Positions 24,126-35,645 of a stretch of DNA of 64,000 bases are shown here, one piece after another. Location: the NCBI GenBank assembly GCA_020631735.1, contig CM036162.1, positions 93,234,401 to 93,298,400 of the forward strand, given 5' to 3'. How positions within the stretch are numbered: the stretch's first letter is position 1; every line of letters begins with the position of its first letter. The stretch is from Saccharum officinarum. Its lineage: Eukaryota > Streptophyta > Magnoliopsida > Poales > Poaceae. The notes under the pieces are model-generated. The model had not been told where the DNA came from. It saw nothing but the letters and a program-made list of their open reading frames with translations, and made no database searches. A program made the translations under genes and the position numbers.

Positions 24126-25857
24126 AAACAAGCCCAATAGTCCATACATTGTAACGGGAGAACAATTTATTGTGTTGTTAGTGACACGAGCAGAGACAAT
24201 TTTCACACTAAGGGCAATCCCAGTGGATAGTTTCTTGATGCAGTTTCCAAAAGAGAAAGAAAACAATTAATGTGTGGTAGAAACTATCCTTCCTAATCCA
24301 TAGTTTCTATGATAATTTCTATACAAGAGATAACTTAAATGCAACACAAAAAATGAAAGGATCAATTGTGACAAGCAACCATATAGCTTGATTGCTTTAT
24401 GCAGATAAGATCAAACATACGTGCAAGCACGTTTGAGGGATAAGAAGCTAGCAAAGCTTGTCCACGTACGTGCACTAGAAAGAAGCAAATCAACGTGTCC
24501 TTTCGGCAGCAGGCATGCATGCATACAGCTGATCAAAACCTTCTGTCCGCAAGTTCTGCTAGTTTAGCCGATGGATAACGATGCGAGCGTGATGCTAGAA
24601 CGACGGGTTCCGCAGCGCGCGCACCATGCCCGCGTGCGGCGGGGACGACGCCGCCGCTGGCAAGAGCTGCGACTGGTTCCCCAGTGCGCAGATGCGAGAA
24701 GGGGAGGGAGATGGAGACGCGCGAGCTCCTCGTGCGCAGGGAGCCGAGGGAGGAGGGAGACGCGTGAACAGGTGGCCTCGTCCAGGACCCCACGAGCACG
24801 GCAGCGCGCTGCGGGCGCGCTCCACGGCGTTTTGCGGTGTACGCGGAGTCGAGCAGGGAGGATGGCGTAGCGGCGACGGGCCATGGCCGGAGCTCCACGG
24901 CGGCGATGTCGACTGGCCGCACGCGAGCCTGCGCAGATGCAGCGGGACCAGCTAACCGGCGCGGGGAGGCGGACCGTGAGCGGCCGCGAGCGAGGCTGGC
25001 GTCGAGCAGCCACGCAGAGGAGGTGGGCGTCGAGCAGTGCGGGGAGGGAGGGAAGCTGGCAGCGGCGCAAGAGATCTGAGCCACAAGCGGAAGAAACGAG
25101 CTGGGTCTCCCCAACGCAGATTCGATCGTTTCTTGTTGCATGGGTACAAGAGAAGACCCAGTTTCGTATAGAAGGAACGGTTTCTACTTATTTTCTTCTC
25201 TCTCCATAATAAATCTACTGCCACATCAGCAAATTGCTCAGATGGAAACTATCATAAATATCCCATTGGGACTGCCCTAAGTTACAAATATGGAGTTGCT
25301 AAAATTCATCTCCAACTAACTTTCCACATTGAATAGCAAGTTATTTCCTTCTTTTCTGGTTTTTTCTTCACGTGTGGGAGTGTAACAAAGCTGGTTTGTT
25401 TTTTATTATTTTTCTATGCTTTTTATGATTTTTAGAATTATCGGCTGGTTTAAAAAAAAGAAAAAAGAAAAAGAGCTACTGTGCGGCTGGGCCATGGGTT
25501 TTGGCCCAGTCCACAGCGCAGCCAGCCCAGCCTGGGCCGAATCCGAGGCCCACCACAACAGGCCCAAGTGAAAAAATAAAAAATAAAGTTTTGCATCAAG
25601 AACCCTAAATTAGTTTCTAAAACCGTTTAAGCCCTTCCACTATTCCTCTGTCTCTGGTATCTTTATATCTGGAACCTTGTTATTTCTTTCTAACTCCTCC
25701 CTCAACCCTTGTCCTTCTTCCGTTTTGAACAGGACTTTGAAAAGAAAAGAGGACTACAAGCATAAGAAAAAATAGAATCCGAACAGAGATCAGAGTTGGA
25801 CGAAAAAAATTATTTCAGAAACTTTGCCTCTTTATTATTAGGTATAGATATAGATAT
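24126..25857. mobile_element. Unclassified insertion inside the Stowaway MITE
   Basis: Starts near an AGTCCATACATTGTAACGGG stretch and ends near TTATTATTAGGTATAGATA. A similar start (CGTGCGTTGCAACGGG) recurs at about 26,038. Such ends recur in grass intergenic DNA, but I cannot assign the class. It contains the PIF-like element at 24,212-25,276 and, from 25,280 to 25,857, AT-rich sequence with no gene. Confidence 0.35.
24212..25276. mobile_element. PIF/Harbinger-like non-autonomous element with GC-rich cargo
   Basis: Terminal inverted repeats GGGCAATCCCAGTGG and, read from the right end, GGGCAGTCCCAATGG (13 of 15 matching) are flanked by TAA at 24,209-24,211 and 25,277-25,279. A 3-bp TAA target duplication is typical of PIF/Harbinger. 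The ends are AT-rich, but about 24,560-25,090 is strongly GC-rich with overlapping frames on both strands (longest 202 codons on minus, 24,533-25,141). That composition suggests a captured host segment; the frames match nothing I recognise, and no transposase is present. Confidence 0.6.
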
Positions 25858-25948
25858 AGATTATTGTTTACTATAACCTTGGTCAAACTTGAGCTAATTT
25901 GACGGACATAAATCCCATAATTACATTCTTCTGTGGATGGAGGAAGTA

Positions 25949-27000
25949 CAATATAGCTAAAATAGTGCTGGCAAAATAACTTTCTTTTCATGCCAAGGAT
26001 GATCCTTTTTTGTTTTAGTTAAAGACTAGCAAAAATGTCCGTGCGTTGCAACGGGTGATGGACAAATATATCATTACCGTCAGTTCCAAACTTCAAGGGC
26101 CAATAATCTAGCTTTGTTCATGAAGTTTGTCATGATATCTTGTATGATGTTGTTGCGTGTGTATATCTAATTATTTGAAACACGACAAACTTCTAGTTAT
26201 GAATGAATAAATTATTTTTTAGTTGGAAGTAATGGCATTGATAAAAGTACTATCTCCGTTCCAAACTCCAGTGAAGTTGAACACGGCGGTGGCTGAGTAA
26301 AACTTCTATTTTTTCCGTTCCAAATTCCACTTGGTACAACTCTTCTTTACTGGTAGAGCTGTTTTCTTTAAAAAAATCAAATAAATTTCATAGCATTGGA
26401 AGTCCTCATCTACGTGCTAACCTCTACTTACATGCGGGATAAATAGGTGAATTACGGTTCTTCATCCCTCTTATCATCCTAATCTATTCGGTCAAGAAGT
26501 CACTCCCAGCGCCCAGTGGTCAAACTCTATACCATCTCCTATGCTTTGTAATAAGCATGTAACGCGTCTTTTTAAACGGCAAGGATAAGGCTTGGCCGAG
26601 GTCGACAAACAATGCAGCTCATTCTCTCCTTTTTTTAACTCGCTCATAAGAGGAGGCGATTGGCGAGTGGTCACAGAACCAGCTGCAACAGGGTCTTTTT
26701 CATTCATGTTAAAAAATAGAAAGAAAAAAAGCCATTGCACCCAGAACACAAATTAGCCGTGAGCTGCAACCTCACGCGTGGCTTCGAGAGCACTCCCCAT
26801 CTAGATCCTTCCATGTAGAAAAAAAGCACCACACCTATAGGAAAAGAAATAGGAAAAAGTCTACTTCAACCCTCCCAACTATGGGGTGGACTACTTCACC
26901 CCCCAACTATGAAACCGTTTATTCTACCCTTGAAACTTCCAAAACCGGTCAAATTACACCCCCAAGCAGTTTTGGACGGTGGTTTTGCTACAGTAATGGA
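25949..27000. other. Intergenic AT-rich DNA with MITE fragments
   Basis: No gene seen. It holds an isolated element end at about 26,022-26,060 (CGTGCGTTGCAACGGG), Stowaway-like fragments near 26,250 and 26,310 (CTCCGTTCCAAACTCC-like), and a dispersed repeat at about 26,864-26,995 containing CTCCCAACTATGGGG and a TTTTGCTACAGTAA-like end. Confidence 0.5.
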
Positions 27001-27405
27001 TACACAAATTATATCTATAGTTAAGCAAAGCTATATGTTTTGGTATGATGTGATCTACACAAATATAGAAGACACGCCATAATTACACACTTAGTTCTGT
27101 AGTTAAGCAAAACAAAATGTTTTAGTTTGTGATATAACTCACACGAATGGAGAAGACACATTACAAATACATAAATTATTTATATGGTTAAGCAAAGCCA
27201 AATGCTTTGGTACGTAATGCAACACATAAATGTATAAGACATGTCATAAACGCACATACTATTTTTTGCGAAAAAATGCACAAATTATTTGTATAGTTAA
27301 GCAAGCCAAATATGTATGCGATACAACCCAAACAAAAACAAAAGACACATCACAAACACACAAATTATTTCTATAGTGAAAAAGCCAAATATATATGACG
27401 TAACC
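27001..27405. repeat. Diverged minisatellite, left part
   Basis: About five degenerate units of roughly 75-80 bp with the shared core ACAAATTATTTCTATAGTTA and AAGCCAAATGTTTTGGTA, plus AGACACATCATAAA. The array is interrupted at 27,405 by the Gypsy element and resumes at 41,818. Confidence 0.75.
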
Positions 27406-28519
27406 TGTCGGTACCAACAGTATAGGGGTACCCACATTTAACGATAATAAAAATCAAAACGATTAAGCCGCGCCCAAGCTCGGCCGCACACCGGGTCCGC
27501 CTCGTACGAGGGTAGCTCGACGGAGTGCCTCGACCGCGCTCCGACTCCGACTCGTACGAGGCACCCTCGACGGGGGCGCATCGACCGCGTCCCGCCCCGT
27601 ACAGCAAAGTACCTCGACCGCACTCCGACTCGCACGAGGCTCGACCGCCCACCGGGAACACTCCGACTCGTGTGACCCCGGGTCGAGATGCCCGACCCCC
27701 TCTCTTTACCTACCCCAGGACAAAAGCCATAGCATTTAATGCAATTACCTGCTACCACCTACCGGCATGGCTGCGACCAGGGTCGACGTGGGAACAATGC
27801 CAGTGTCAGTCCTCACTGTTTTACCGCCCATCCCGTGATGGGAGGTGAAAACCGTCACTGTACCCACCTTACCGCGCACTGTACGTCACTAGTTACCCTC
27901 GAGGGAGGATACGATAAAGTCCGTACACCGTGATCCCAGGGATTCGGACTTATCCGTTCGGCCTCGACCCGGCCTCGACCCGGCCTCGACGCCCAGCACG
28001 GCTCAACAGGGAAGGGAGGACGGTATGGCCCGGCGCCCCGGGTCATTTCAGCGTCTCGTCCTCTATTTCACCATGGTGCCCAGGGATGACCTTCCATTTC
28101 TAGGGCACGTCGCTACAGTCACCTCAACAGGGATCGACAAAACGTCATCTCAAGGCTCCCCGTCGTCCTGGCCTCCTCTCGCCCTATAAAAGGGCAGGCC
28201 AGGGCTCTACAACGGGGACAGAAGACAACGGACGACAAGCCAGACACAAGATAGAGATCAACATCTCAAGCAATCATCCTTGTACTCTTTTTTCCTTTTT
28301 GAGACTTGGGCTCGCCGCTCTCTCTCACAAGCTTGTAACCCCTACACAAGCACCTCGGTGCAAGGAAATACAAAACTCTCTCCCCCCCGCTGGACGTAGG
28401 GCCTTCTTTTGCCCGAACCAGGATAAACCCCCGTGTGTTCTCCTTGCATCACCATCCAGGAAAGGGACACGCAACATTTACTCGTCGGTTTAGGACCCCC
28501 TCGGAACCGAACACCGACA
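27406..28519 (+). repeat. 5' LTR of the Gypsy element
   Basis: 1,114 bp, TGTCGGTACC...ACCGACA, with TATAAAAG at 28,185-28,192. A GGCCTCGACCC unit is present three times near 27,958-27,990, versus two in the 3' LTR. CTCGA-type pentamers are very frequent. Confidence 0.94.
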
Positions 28520-28540
28520 GTTGCGCGCTAGGTAGGGGAT
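28520..28540 (+). other. Probable primer binding site of the Gypsy element
   Basis: GTTGCGCGCTAGGTAGGGG follows the LTR end directly. Its position fits a primer site of the GGCGCGCCAGGTAGGGG kind seen in Tat elements; I do not assign the tRNA. Confidence 0.55.
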
Positions 28541-28564
28541 CGCTGCGTGCCAACGTCGCTTTCC

Positions 28565-30777
28565 CGCCTTTTTTCCTGGATGGCTGACCCCGAACGCCCT
28601 ATCCCGTTGGCCACGGTGATCTGGTTCGGAAGTTTGGAGTTCATGTCGCTTGGCTATGGCTACGATATGGTCCTACTCCCGCCCAGGCACCCAACCGACG
28701 AGGATTATGAGCTCTCCCAGCCTGGGGGAGCGATCTGCCGGTACCGTCGCTCCAGGCAGGCGCGAGCCGCCCGACGACGATGAGCCCGGCGCAACCATCG
28801 TCTTCACCTCGCGGAGGGTGATGGGATTCCCCGGTCTGGCACCCCCTAGCCAGGCGCCAACCCAGATTTCCTCGTGGAAGGTCTAGGTAGGATGAGCTTG
28901 ACTGAGGGTAACATGCCGACGGAGAATCCCGCCGCTCCCCCGTCCGGTGAGACGCCACTGCCCGGAGCATCCGTTCCGGCATGGACAGCGACATCTCCAT
29001 CGCCATTCCCGTTTGGGCTGGACTCGGCTGCCCGGACCTATGCTTCCTCCATAAGCACTAGCATGAGTGCCTACGAGGAACTCCCCGGGCACCATCTACG
29101 CTTCACTCTAGACCTCGTTGCATCCACGCCAGGCTCTGATTATCTGGACTCTACGGAGACTCCAGAAACAGGGCCCCGTGAGACCGCTTCCCGGCGTCGC
29201 GATCACGGGAGCGACCTGCGACGGCCTCACATTCCCCCGTCATACTACTACTTTGGCGCTCCTGACTCCGACTCGGCTGATGACACCTATGATCCGACCC
29301 ACTAATGCTTCAACATCGATGTTGAAAGCACGTCGGAATCGGAGGACGAAGAGCCAGTCGAAGGAAGGCACACGCCACCTCATGTCGAGCTCCCTGCTGA
29401 GCAAGATGACCCTCAGTTCCTTGCGGATCAAGGAATGCAGCTCGAGCAGATTCGTGAGTTGCAGGACAGGCTTGACGAGGAACGAGAAAACCTGCATCTA
29501 CTTCAACAAACCCTCGAGCGTGAGCGCGCGGAACGTGCACTCGGCGGAAGGGCTCATGAGAGAGCTCGCGACGTCAACTGTCGCATCGACGAGGACTGGG
29601 TGGTCGACCCACCGGTTTTCGCTCGAGCCAGCCAGAACATCGTCGCCGCCGCCATGCTCCTCCGCAACATGCCCGAGCCGTCAAACCCCGACGCCCGTCG
29701 GTCTCGAGATGAGATCCGAGAACTCCTCGAGACTGCTGCCATGCAGCAGGCCGAGAGCTCTGCCTCGAGGCGACGCGAGCCTGCCTCAGAGCGGATCGTC
29801 GAGCCCTCCCGACAGGAGAGAGAAGCCTCGGTTCATCCCGAGCCTGCCCGGCAAAACCGGGTAGCTCCAGCCCCTGAGCCCGCCACCAACGACCGCGAAC
29901 CTCGAGACACCCATGGCAACATCGTCGAGCGCCGCACGCGCAAGCACGGTGACGGCGTGGCTCGAGGCTACCACGTGCACAGGGGCGGACGCTACGACAG
30001 CTCGAAAGATCGTAGTCCTTCACCCGAGCCTCCGGGCCCTCGGGTCTTCAGCAAGGGTATCCGTGAGATGGTGCTCCCGGTTCGGTTTCGCCCTCCCACG
30101 ACTCTCACCAAGTACAACGGCGAAACCAAACCCGAACTTTGGCTCGCCGATTTCCGCTTAGCGTGTCAGCTAGGCAGGGCCACCGACGACCGGGTCATCA
30201 TTCGATAACTCCCCCTGTTCCTATCCGACACCGCCTGAGCCTGGCTCGAGGATCTACCACCACGGCAGATCCACGACTGGGACGACCTCGTAAGAGTGTT
30301 CGAGGGAAATTTCAAGGGGACCTACATGCGCCCCGGCAACTCGTGGGACCTCCGGAGTTGCAAGCAGAAACCGGGTGAATCCCTCCGGGATTACATCCGG
30401 CGCTTCTCCTGGTAGCGTACCGAGCTCCCCAACGTCACCGACTCTGATGTAATTATGGCCTTCCTCTCCGGCACCACCTGCAAAGAGTTGGTCCGAGAGT
30501 TGGGCCGTAACACTCCACTCACTGCCAATAGGTTGATGGACATCGTCACCAATTTTGCCGTCGGCGAGGAGGTGGTTGGTGCAATCTTTGGTGGTGACCA
30601 AGACAAGGGGAAGCAGAAGGTCAACGATCCCGCGAGCCCTACCCGGGGCTCCAAGAGAAACAACCGGAAGAAGAAGAAAGGCCAGCAAGGCAACCTCGAG
30701 GCCCCGGCCGACGAGCTTGTCGCTGCTACCGAGCGCAAGAAGCCTCGAGGCCCCCCGGCGGGGGCATCTTCGACAAA
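28565..30777 (+). pseudogene. gag: Gypsy gag, broken
   Basis: One continuous plus frame can be followed from about 28,580, interrupted by TAG codons near 28,865, TAA (29,303-29,305), TAA (30,206-30,208), TGA (about 30,236) and TAG (about 30,412). A frame change near 30,760 leads into pol. Recognisable parts are an Asp/Glu-rich leader, a coiled-coil-like stretch (DRLDEERENLHLL, about 29,460), an Arg-rich segment, and the retrotrans_gag core: KYNGETKPELWLADF, WLEDLPP, WDDLVRVFEGNFKGTY, KPGESLRDYIRRFS. A Lys-rich tail follows (about 30,640-30,680). It would be the particle protein; not translatable as it stands. Confidence 0.85.
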
Positions 30778-33700
30778 ATGCTCAAAGAGCCGTGTCCCTA
30801 CCACAAGGGACCCACTAATCATAACCTCGAAGACTATCACATGCTCCGCAGGTACTTTGAGGGCGTCAGTGTTAAGAAGGATGACAAGAAGGAGGACCCT
30901 AAGAGCGACGACAAGGACGGGGGTTTCCCCGAGATCCACGACTGCTTCATGATCTACGGAGGACCCTCGACCCGCCTCTCGGCGTGCCAGCGCAAGCGAG
31001 AACGGCGTGAGGTTTTCTCCGTACAAACGGCAGTCCCCCGCTTCCTTGATTGGTCTGCGGTGGCCATCACTTTCGACCGTGATGATCACCCAGACTACGT
31101 CCCCAATCCAGGAGTCTACCCGCTCGTTGTTGACCCCGTCATCGCCAACACACGCCTCACCAAAGTGCTCATGGACGGCGGAAGCAGCCTCAACATCATC
31201 TACTCCCAGACCCTCGACCTTCTGGGGGTCGAGAGAGCGCGCCTCCAACCTAGCGTCAGGGGCTTCCATGGAGTCGTGCCAGGAAAACGGGCGAAACCCC
31301 TCGGATGGGTCGATCTGCCTGTTTGTTTTGGCACACCGGCCAACTTCAGAAAGGAAACGCTCACTTTTGAAGTAGTCGGATTTCGTGGAACGTACCACGC
31401 TATCCTTGGGCGCCTATGCTACGCCAAGTTCATGGCAGTCCCGAACTACACCTACCTCAAGCTCAAGATGCCAGGCCCAAATGGCATCATCACTGTAGGG
31501 CCCTCATACGAACATGCCTACGAGTGCGACGTCGAGTGTGTCGAGCACGGCGAGGCTGTTTTGGAGTCAGTGGCCTTGGCTGCGGACCTCGACGGTCTCG
31601 CCAATGAGATTCCCGACCCAAAGCGCCATGCCGACAGCTTTGAGCCCGCGGAAGACGTCAAGGCTGTGCCCCTCGACCCAGCTGATCCCGCGGGAAAGGC
31701 GCTGAATGTCAGCGCCACCCTCGATCCTAAATAGGAAGCAGTGCTCGTCGACTTTCTTCGCGCAAACGCCGACATCTTTGCGTGGAGTCCCTCGGATATG
31801 CCGGGCATACCCAGGGAAGTCACCGAGCATGCCTTGGAGATCTAGGCCGGATCCAAGCCGGTGAAGCAACGCCTGCACCGCTTCGACGAGGAGAAGCGCA
31901 GGGTCATCGGTGAGGAGATACACAAGCTGCTGGAGGCCGGATTCATCAAGGAAGTTCATCATCCTGACTGGCTAGCTAATCCTATATTAGTTAAGAAAAA
32001 GAGTGGGAAGTGGAGGATGTGTGTAGACTATACTAGTCTAAATAAAGCATGTCCAAAAGTTCCCTTTCCTTTGCCACGCATTGATCAAATCGTTGATTCC
32101 ACTGCGGGATGTGAAACTCTCTCGTTCTTAGATGCGTATTCCGGCTACCACCATATCAAAATGAAGGAGTCCGACCAGCTCGCGACTTCATTCATTACCC
32201 CATTCGGCATGTATTGCTACGTTACGATGCCCTTCGGTCTCCGGAACGCAGGGGCTACGTGCCAGCGATGCATGCAGCACGTTTTCGGGGAACACATCGG
32301 GTCGACCGTCGAGGCTTATGTCGACGACATCGTTGTCAAAACAAAACAAGCCGACAATCTGGTAAACGACCTCGACGTTGTGTTCAAATGCCTCCGGGCA
32401 AAAAACACCAAACTCAATCCTGAGAAATGCATCTTTGGCGTTCCTCGAGGAATGCTTTTAGGGTTCATCGTGTCTAAACGCGGCATCGAGGCCAACCCTG
32501 AAAAAATCTCTGCGATAACCAAGATGGGCCCCATCCGAGATCTGAAGGGCGTACAAAGGGTCACAGGTTGCCTAGCGGCGCTCAGCCGTTTCATTTCACG
32601 CCTCGGCGAAAAGGCACTCCCTCTATACCGTCTCTTGAAGAAATCAGAGCATTTTTTCTAGACCCTCGAGGCCGAGGAAGCTCTCACAAAACTCAAGGCC
32701 ACACTCTCTAACTCACCAATCCTCGTCCCTCCGACCCCAAGGGAACCGCTCCTACTTTATGTCGCCGCGACGTCACAAGTAGTCAGTGCGGTCCTGGTTG
32801 TCGAACGGGCCGAGGAGGCACATACCTTGCTCGTCCAGAGGTCGGTCTATTTCATTAGCGAAGTGCTCTCAGAAACCAAGATCCGATACCCACAAATCCA
32901 TAAACTGCTATATGCCGTCGTCTTGACACGGCGCAAGCTCCGACACTACTTCGAGGGTCACCCGATTACTGTGGTTTCTTCTTTCCCCTTGGGAGAGATA
33001 GCCCAGAACTGGGAAGCCTCGGGTAGGATTGCCAAATGGGCAGTCGAACTCATGGGTGAGACCTTGTCCTATGCGCCGCGCAAAGCTATCAAGTCACAGG
33101 TGTTAGCAGACTTCCTGGCTGAATGGACTGACACCCAACTCCCTCCTGCACAGCTTCAGGCGGAGCTGTGGACCATGTACTTCGATGGGTCATTGATGAA
33201 AACAGGAGCAGGCGCAGGCTTACTCTTCATCTCACCCCTCGGGATTCACATGCGCTACGTCATCCGGCTCCATTTTCCTGCATCTAACAACGTCGCCGAA
33301 TACCAGGCGCTCGTCACGGGATTAAGAATTGCCATCGAGCTCGGGGTCCGACACCTTGACGTTCGAGGCGACTCCCAGCTCATGATCGATCAGGTCATGA
33401 AGAGCTCGAGCTGCCGTGACCCCAAGATGGAAGCCTACTGCCAAGAAGTATGGCGCCTCGAGGACAAGTTTCACGGCCTCGAGCTCAACCACATCGCACG
33501 TAGGTATAATGAGGCCGCCGATGAACTAGCAAAAATCGCGTCCAGTCGAACTACGGTTCCACCAGATGTTTTCGCAAAAGACCTCCAGCAGCCATCCGTC
33601 GACCTCGGGCTAGATGGAGGGGTCGACGGGACGTCACTCGACCCCCCACCTGAGGCAGAAGCCCCCTCGACCGGGGCTGAAGCCATGCAGGTGGAAGACT

Positions 33701-34971
33701 TGACCTCACCGCCTAACCTCGAGCCCGACTGGCGCATCTCGTACCTCGACTACCTTATCCGAGGGGACCTCCCCTCGGATAAGACCGAGGCTCGACGGAT
33801 CGCTCGCCGGGCCAAAACCTTTGTGATCATTGGCAATAGTAGGGAGCTCTACCGCCGTAGCCCTACTGGCATCCTCCAATGCTGCATCACAAATGAGCAA
33901 GGCAGGGACCTGCTCAGCGATCTTCACTCGGGGGCTTGTGGTCACCACGCAGCACCTCGAACCCTCATCGGAAATGCCTTTCGACAAGGATTCTATTGGC
34001 CGACCGCGGTCTCCGACGCTGTCAAGCTAGTACGCTCCTGCAAGGGTTGTCAGTACTATGCGAGACAAATCCATCTTCCGACACATGCCCTGCAAACTAT
34101 CCCCATCACATGGCTGTTTGCCGTTTGGGGGCTCGACCTTGTCGGACCTTTGAGAAGGACAACTGGCGGCTTCACCCACTTGCTCGTCGCAATCGACAAA
34201 TTCTCAAAGTGGATCGAGGCCCGCCCTATCACCAACATCAGGTCCGAGCAAGTTGTGCTCTTCTTCACCGACATTATTCATCGCTTTGGGGTCCCCAACT
34301 GTATCATCACAGACAATGGCACCCAGTTCTCTGGTAAAAAGTTTTTGGATTTCTGCGACAACCACCACATCCGTGTGCTCTGGTCAGCCGTGGCCCATCC
34401 AAAAACAAACGGCTAGGTGGAACGTGCCAATGGCATGGTCCTACAAGGCCTGAAACCCAGAATCTTTGACAAGCTAAACAAACATGGCAAAAGATGGGCT
34501 GCCGAGCTGCCCTCGGTCCTGTGGAGCCTAAGAACAACGCCGAGTCGAGCCACGGGGTTCACTCCATTCTTCTTAGTCTACGGGTCTGAGGCAATGCTCC
34601 CAACAGATATAGAATACGGATCCCCAAGGTTGAAGGCCTACAGCGAAAGAAATAACGACGCCACAAGAGAGGACGCCCTCGACCAGCTCGAGGAAGCCCG
34701 AGATGTGGCCCTGTTACATTCTACCAGGTACCAGCAGGGTCTCCGACACTACCACGACAGACACATCCGCAAGCGTGACCTCAACGTCGGTGACTTGGTG
34801 CTACGGTGGAACCAGAACACCAAGGGGCGCCATAAGCTCACGCCACCATGGGAAGGACCGTACATCATCGCAGAAGTACTAAAGCCGGGCACCTACAAGC
34901 TATCCAACGAGAAGGGTGAAATCTTCACCAATGCTTGGAACATTGAACAGCTACGTCGCTTTTTTCCTTAG
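30778..34971 (+). pseudogene. pol: Gypsy pol: protease, RT, RNase H, archaeal-type RNase H, integrase
   Basis: Single frame with four TAG codons (31,732; 31,843; 32,659; 34,414) and no other lesion. It starts with a PCPYHKG/HNLEDY zinc-type motif, then protease LMDGGSSLNIIY (about 31,168). RT: VKKKSGKWRMCVDYTSLNKACPK, AYVDDIVVKT with YVDD at 32,317-32,328. A decayed RNase H follows, then aRNH with MYFDGS (about 33,178), NNVAEYQAL and GDSQLMIDQV. The integrase has an HHCC finger (LHSGACGHH, CKGCQYY), LDLVGPL and TDNGTQF. The last TAG sits two codons before the catalytic Glu (VERANG), which is intact. A GPYII-type C-terminal domain ends at 34,969-34,971. Confidence 0.93.
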
Positions 34972-35645
34972 AAAACCTCGAGGCTCTGTAATTTCTTTTT
35001 TATCAATAAAGAATACAGCGATGTTTCAAACTTTCATTTCACAATGAGGAAGGATCGACTCTGCACTCCCAGAATCGACCCTCCCTCGGGGGCTACAAGG
35101 GGGGAACCCCCCAGTACCCGAAAAAACTTGCACTCTTTTTTAAATTTAAGAACCGCTTCTTAGATCGACGGCGCCGCAAAAGCACCCTAAGGGCTCTCGA
35201 GCCAGGAGCATTACCTACGCCTCCAAGGCTACGGTACCTCCGCTCACCCCTCACGCCTTCTAGAGGCGCGACTTCACGCTAGAAAGATCTAAACAACGGT
35301 TCCTAACTTTGAAAAAGAACATACCCCCTGTCGCTCAGATCAGGCTCTCACACGATCTACAAGGCCACAACATCACCCTGAAGCTCGAGGGCAGTTGAGC
35401 CGTGAGATTACTTACGCCTCCGAGGCTACGGTACCTCCACTCGCTCCCTTACGCCAAAGGACGCAACTGCGTGCTAAGTAAATCACGCGAGAACACAATC
35501 CAAGCGATAAAGGGAAGAAAAGCTCGAATAAAACTAAATTAACCATGAGCCGGTTTATGTTTCGAGTTCTTAGGGCCTCCGAGGCCACCACGACCAAAAT
35601 TCAAAGTACTAACTTATTACATGGGCCTTTGCGCCCAGATTTGGC
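34972..35645. other. Region between Gypsy pol and the antisense gene
   Basis: Non-coding, convergent tail-to-tail zone. AATAAAG near 35,006 could end the sense transcript. Two CTCCGAGGCTACGGTACCTCC-like repeats occur near 35,220 and 35,420. Confidence 0.5.

Larger units (their letters stand above)
23960..25946. mobile_element. Stowaway-like MITE split by later insertions
   Basis: The left end CTCCCTCTTTCC follows TA (23,958-23,959). The right end, read on minus as CTTCCTCCATCC, is followed by TA (25,947-25,948). The left half (to about 24,125) and right half (from about 25,858, with the typical CTTGGTCAAACTTG motif) together resemble a grass Stowaway of about 250 bp. About 1.7 kb of other DNA lies between; the exact break is uncertain. 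Confidence 0.65.

Noticed and set aside
24533..25141. 202-codon minus frame as a real gene
   Set aside because: Low-complexity Ala/Arg/Ser content, no domain, inside a transposon; kept only as possible captured DNA.
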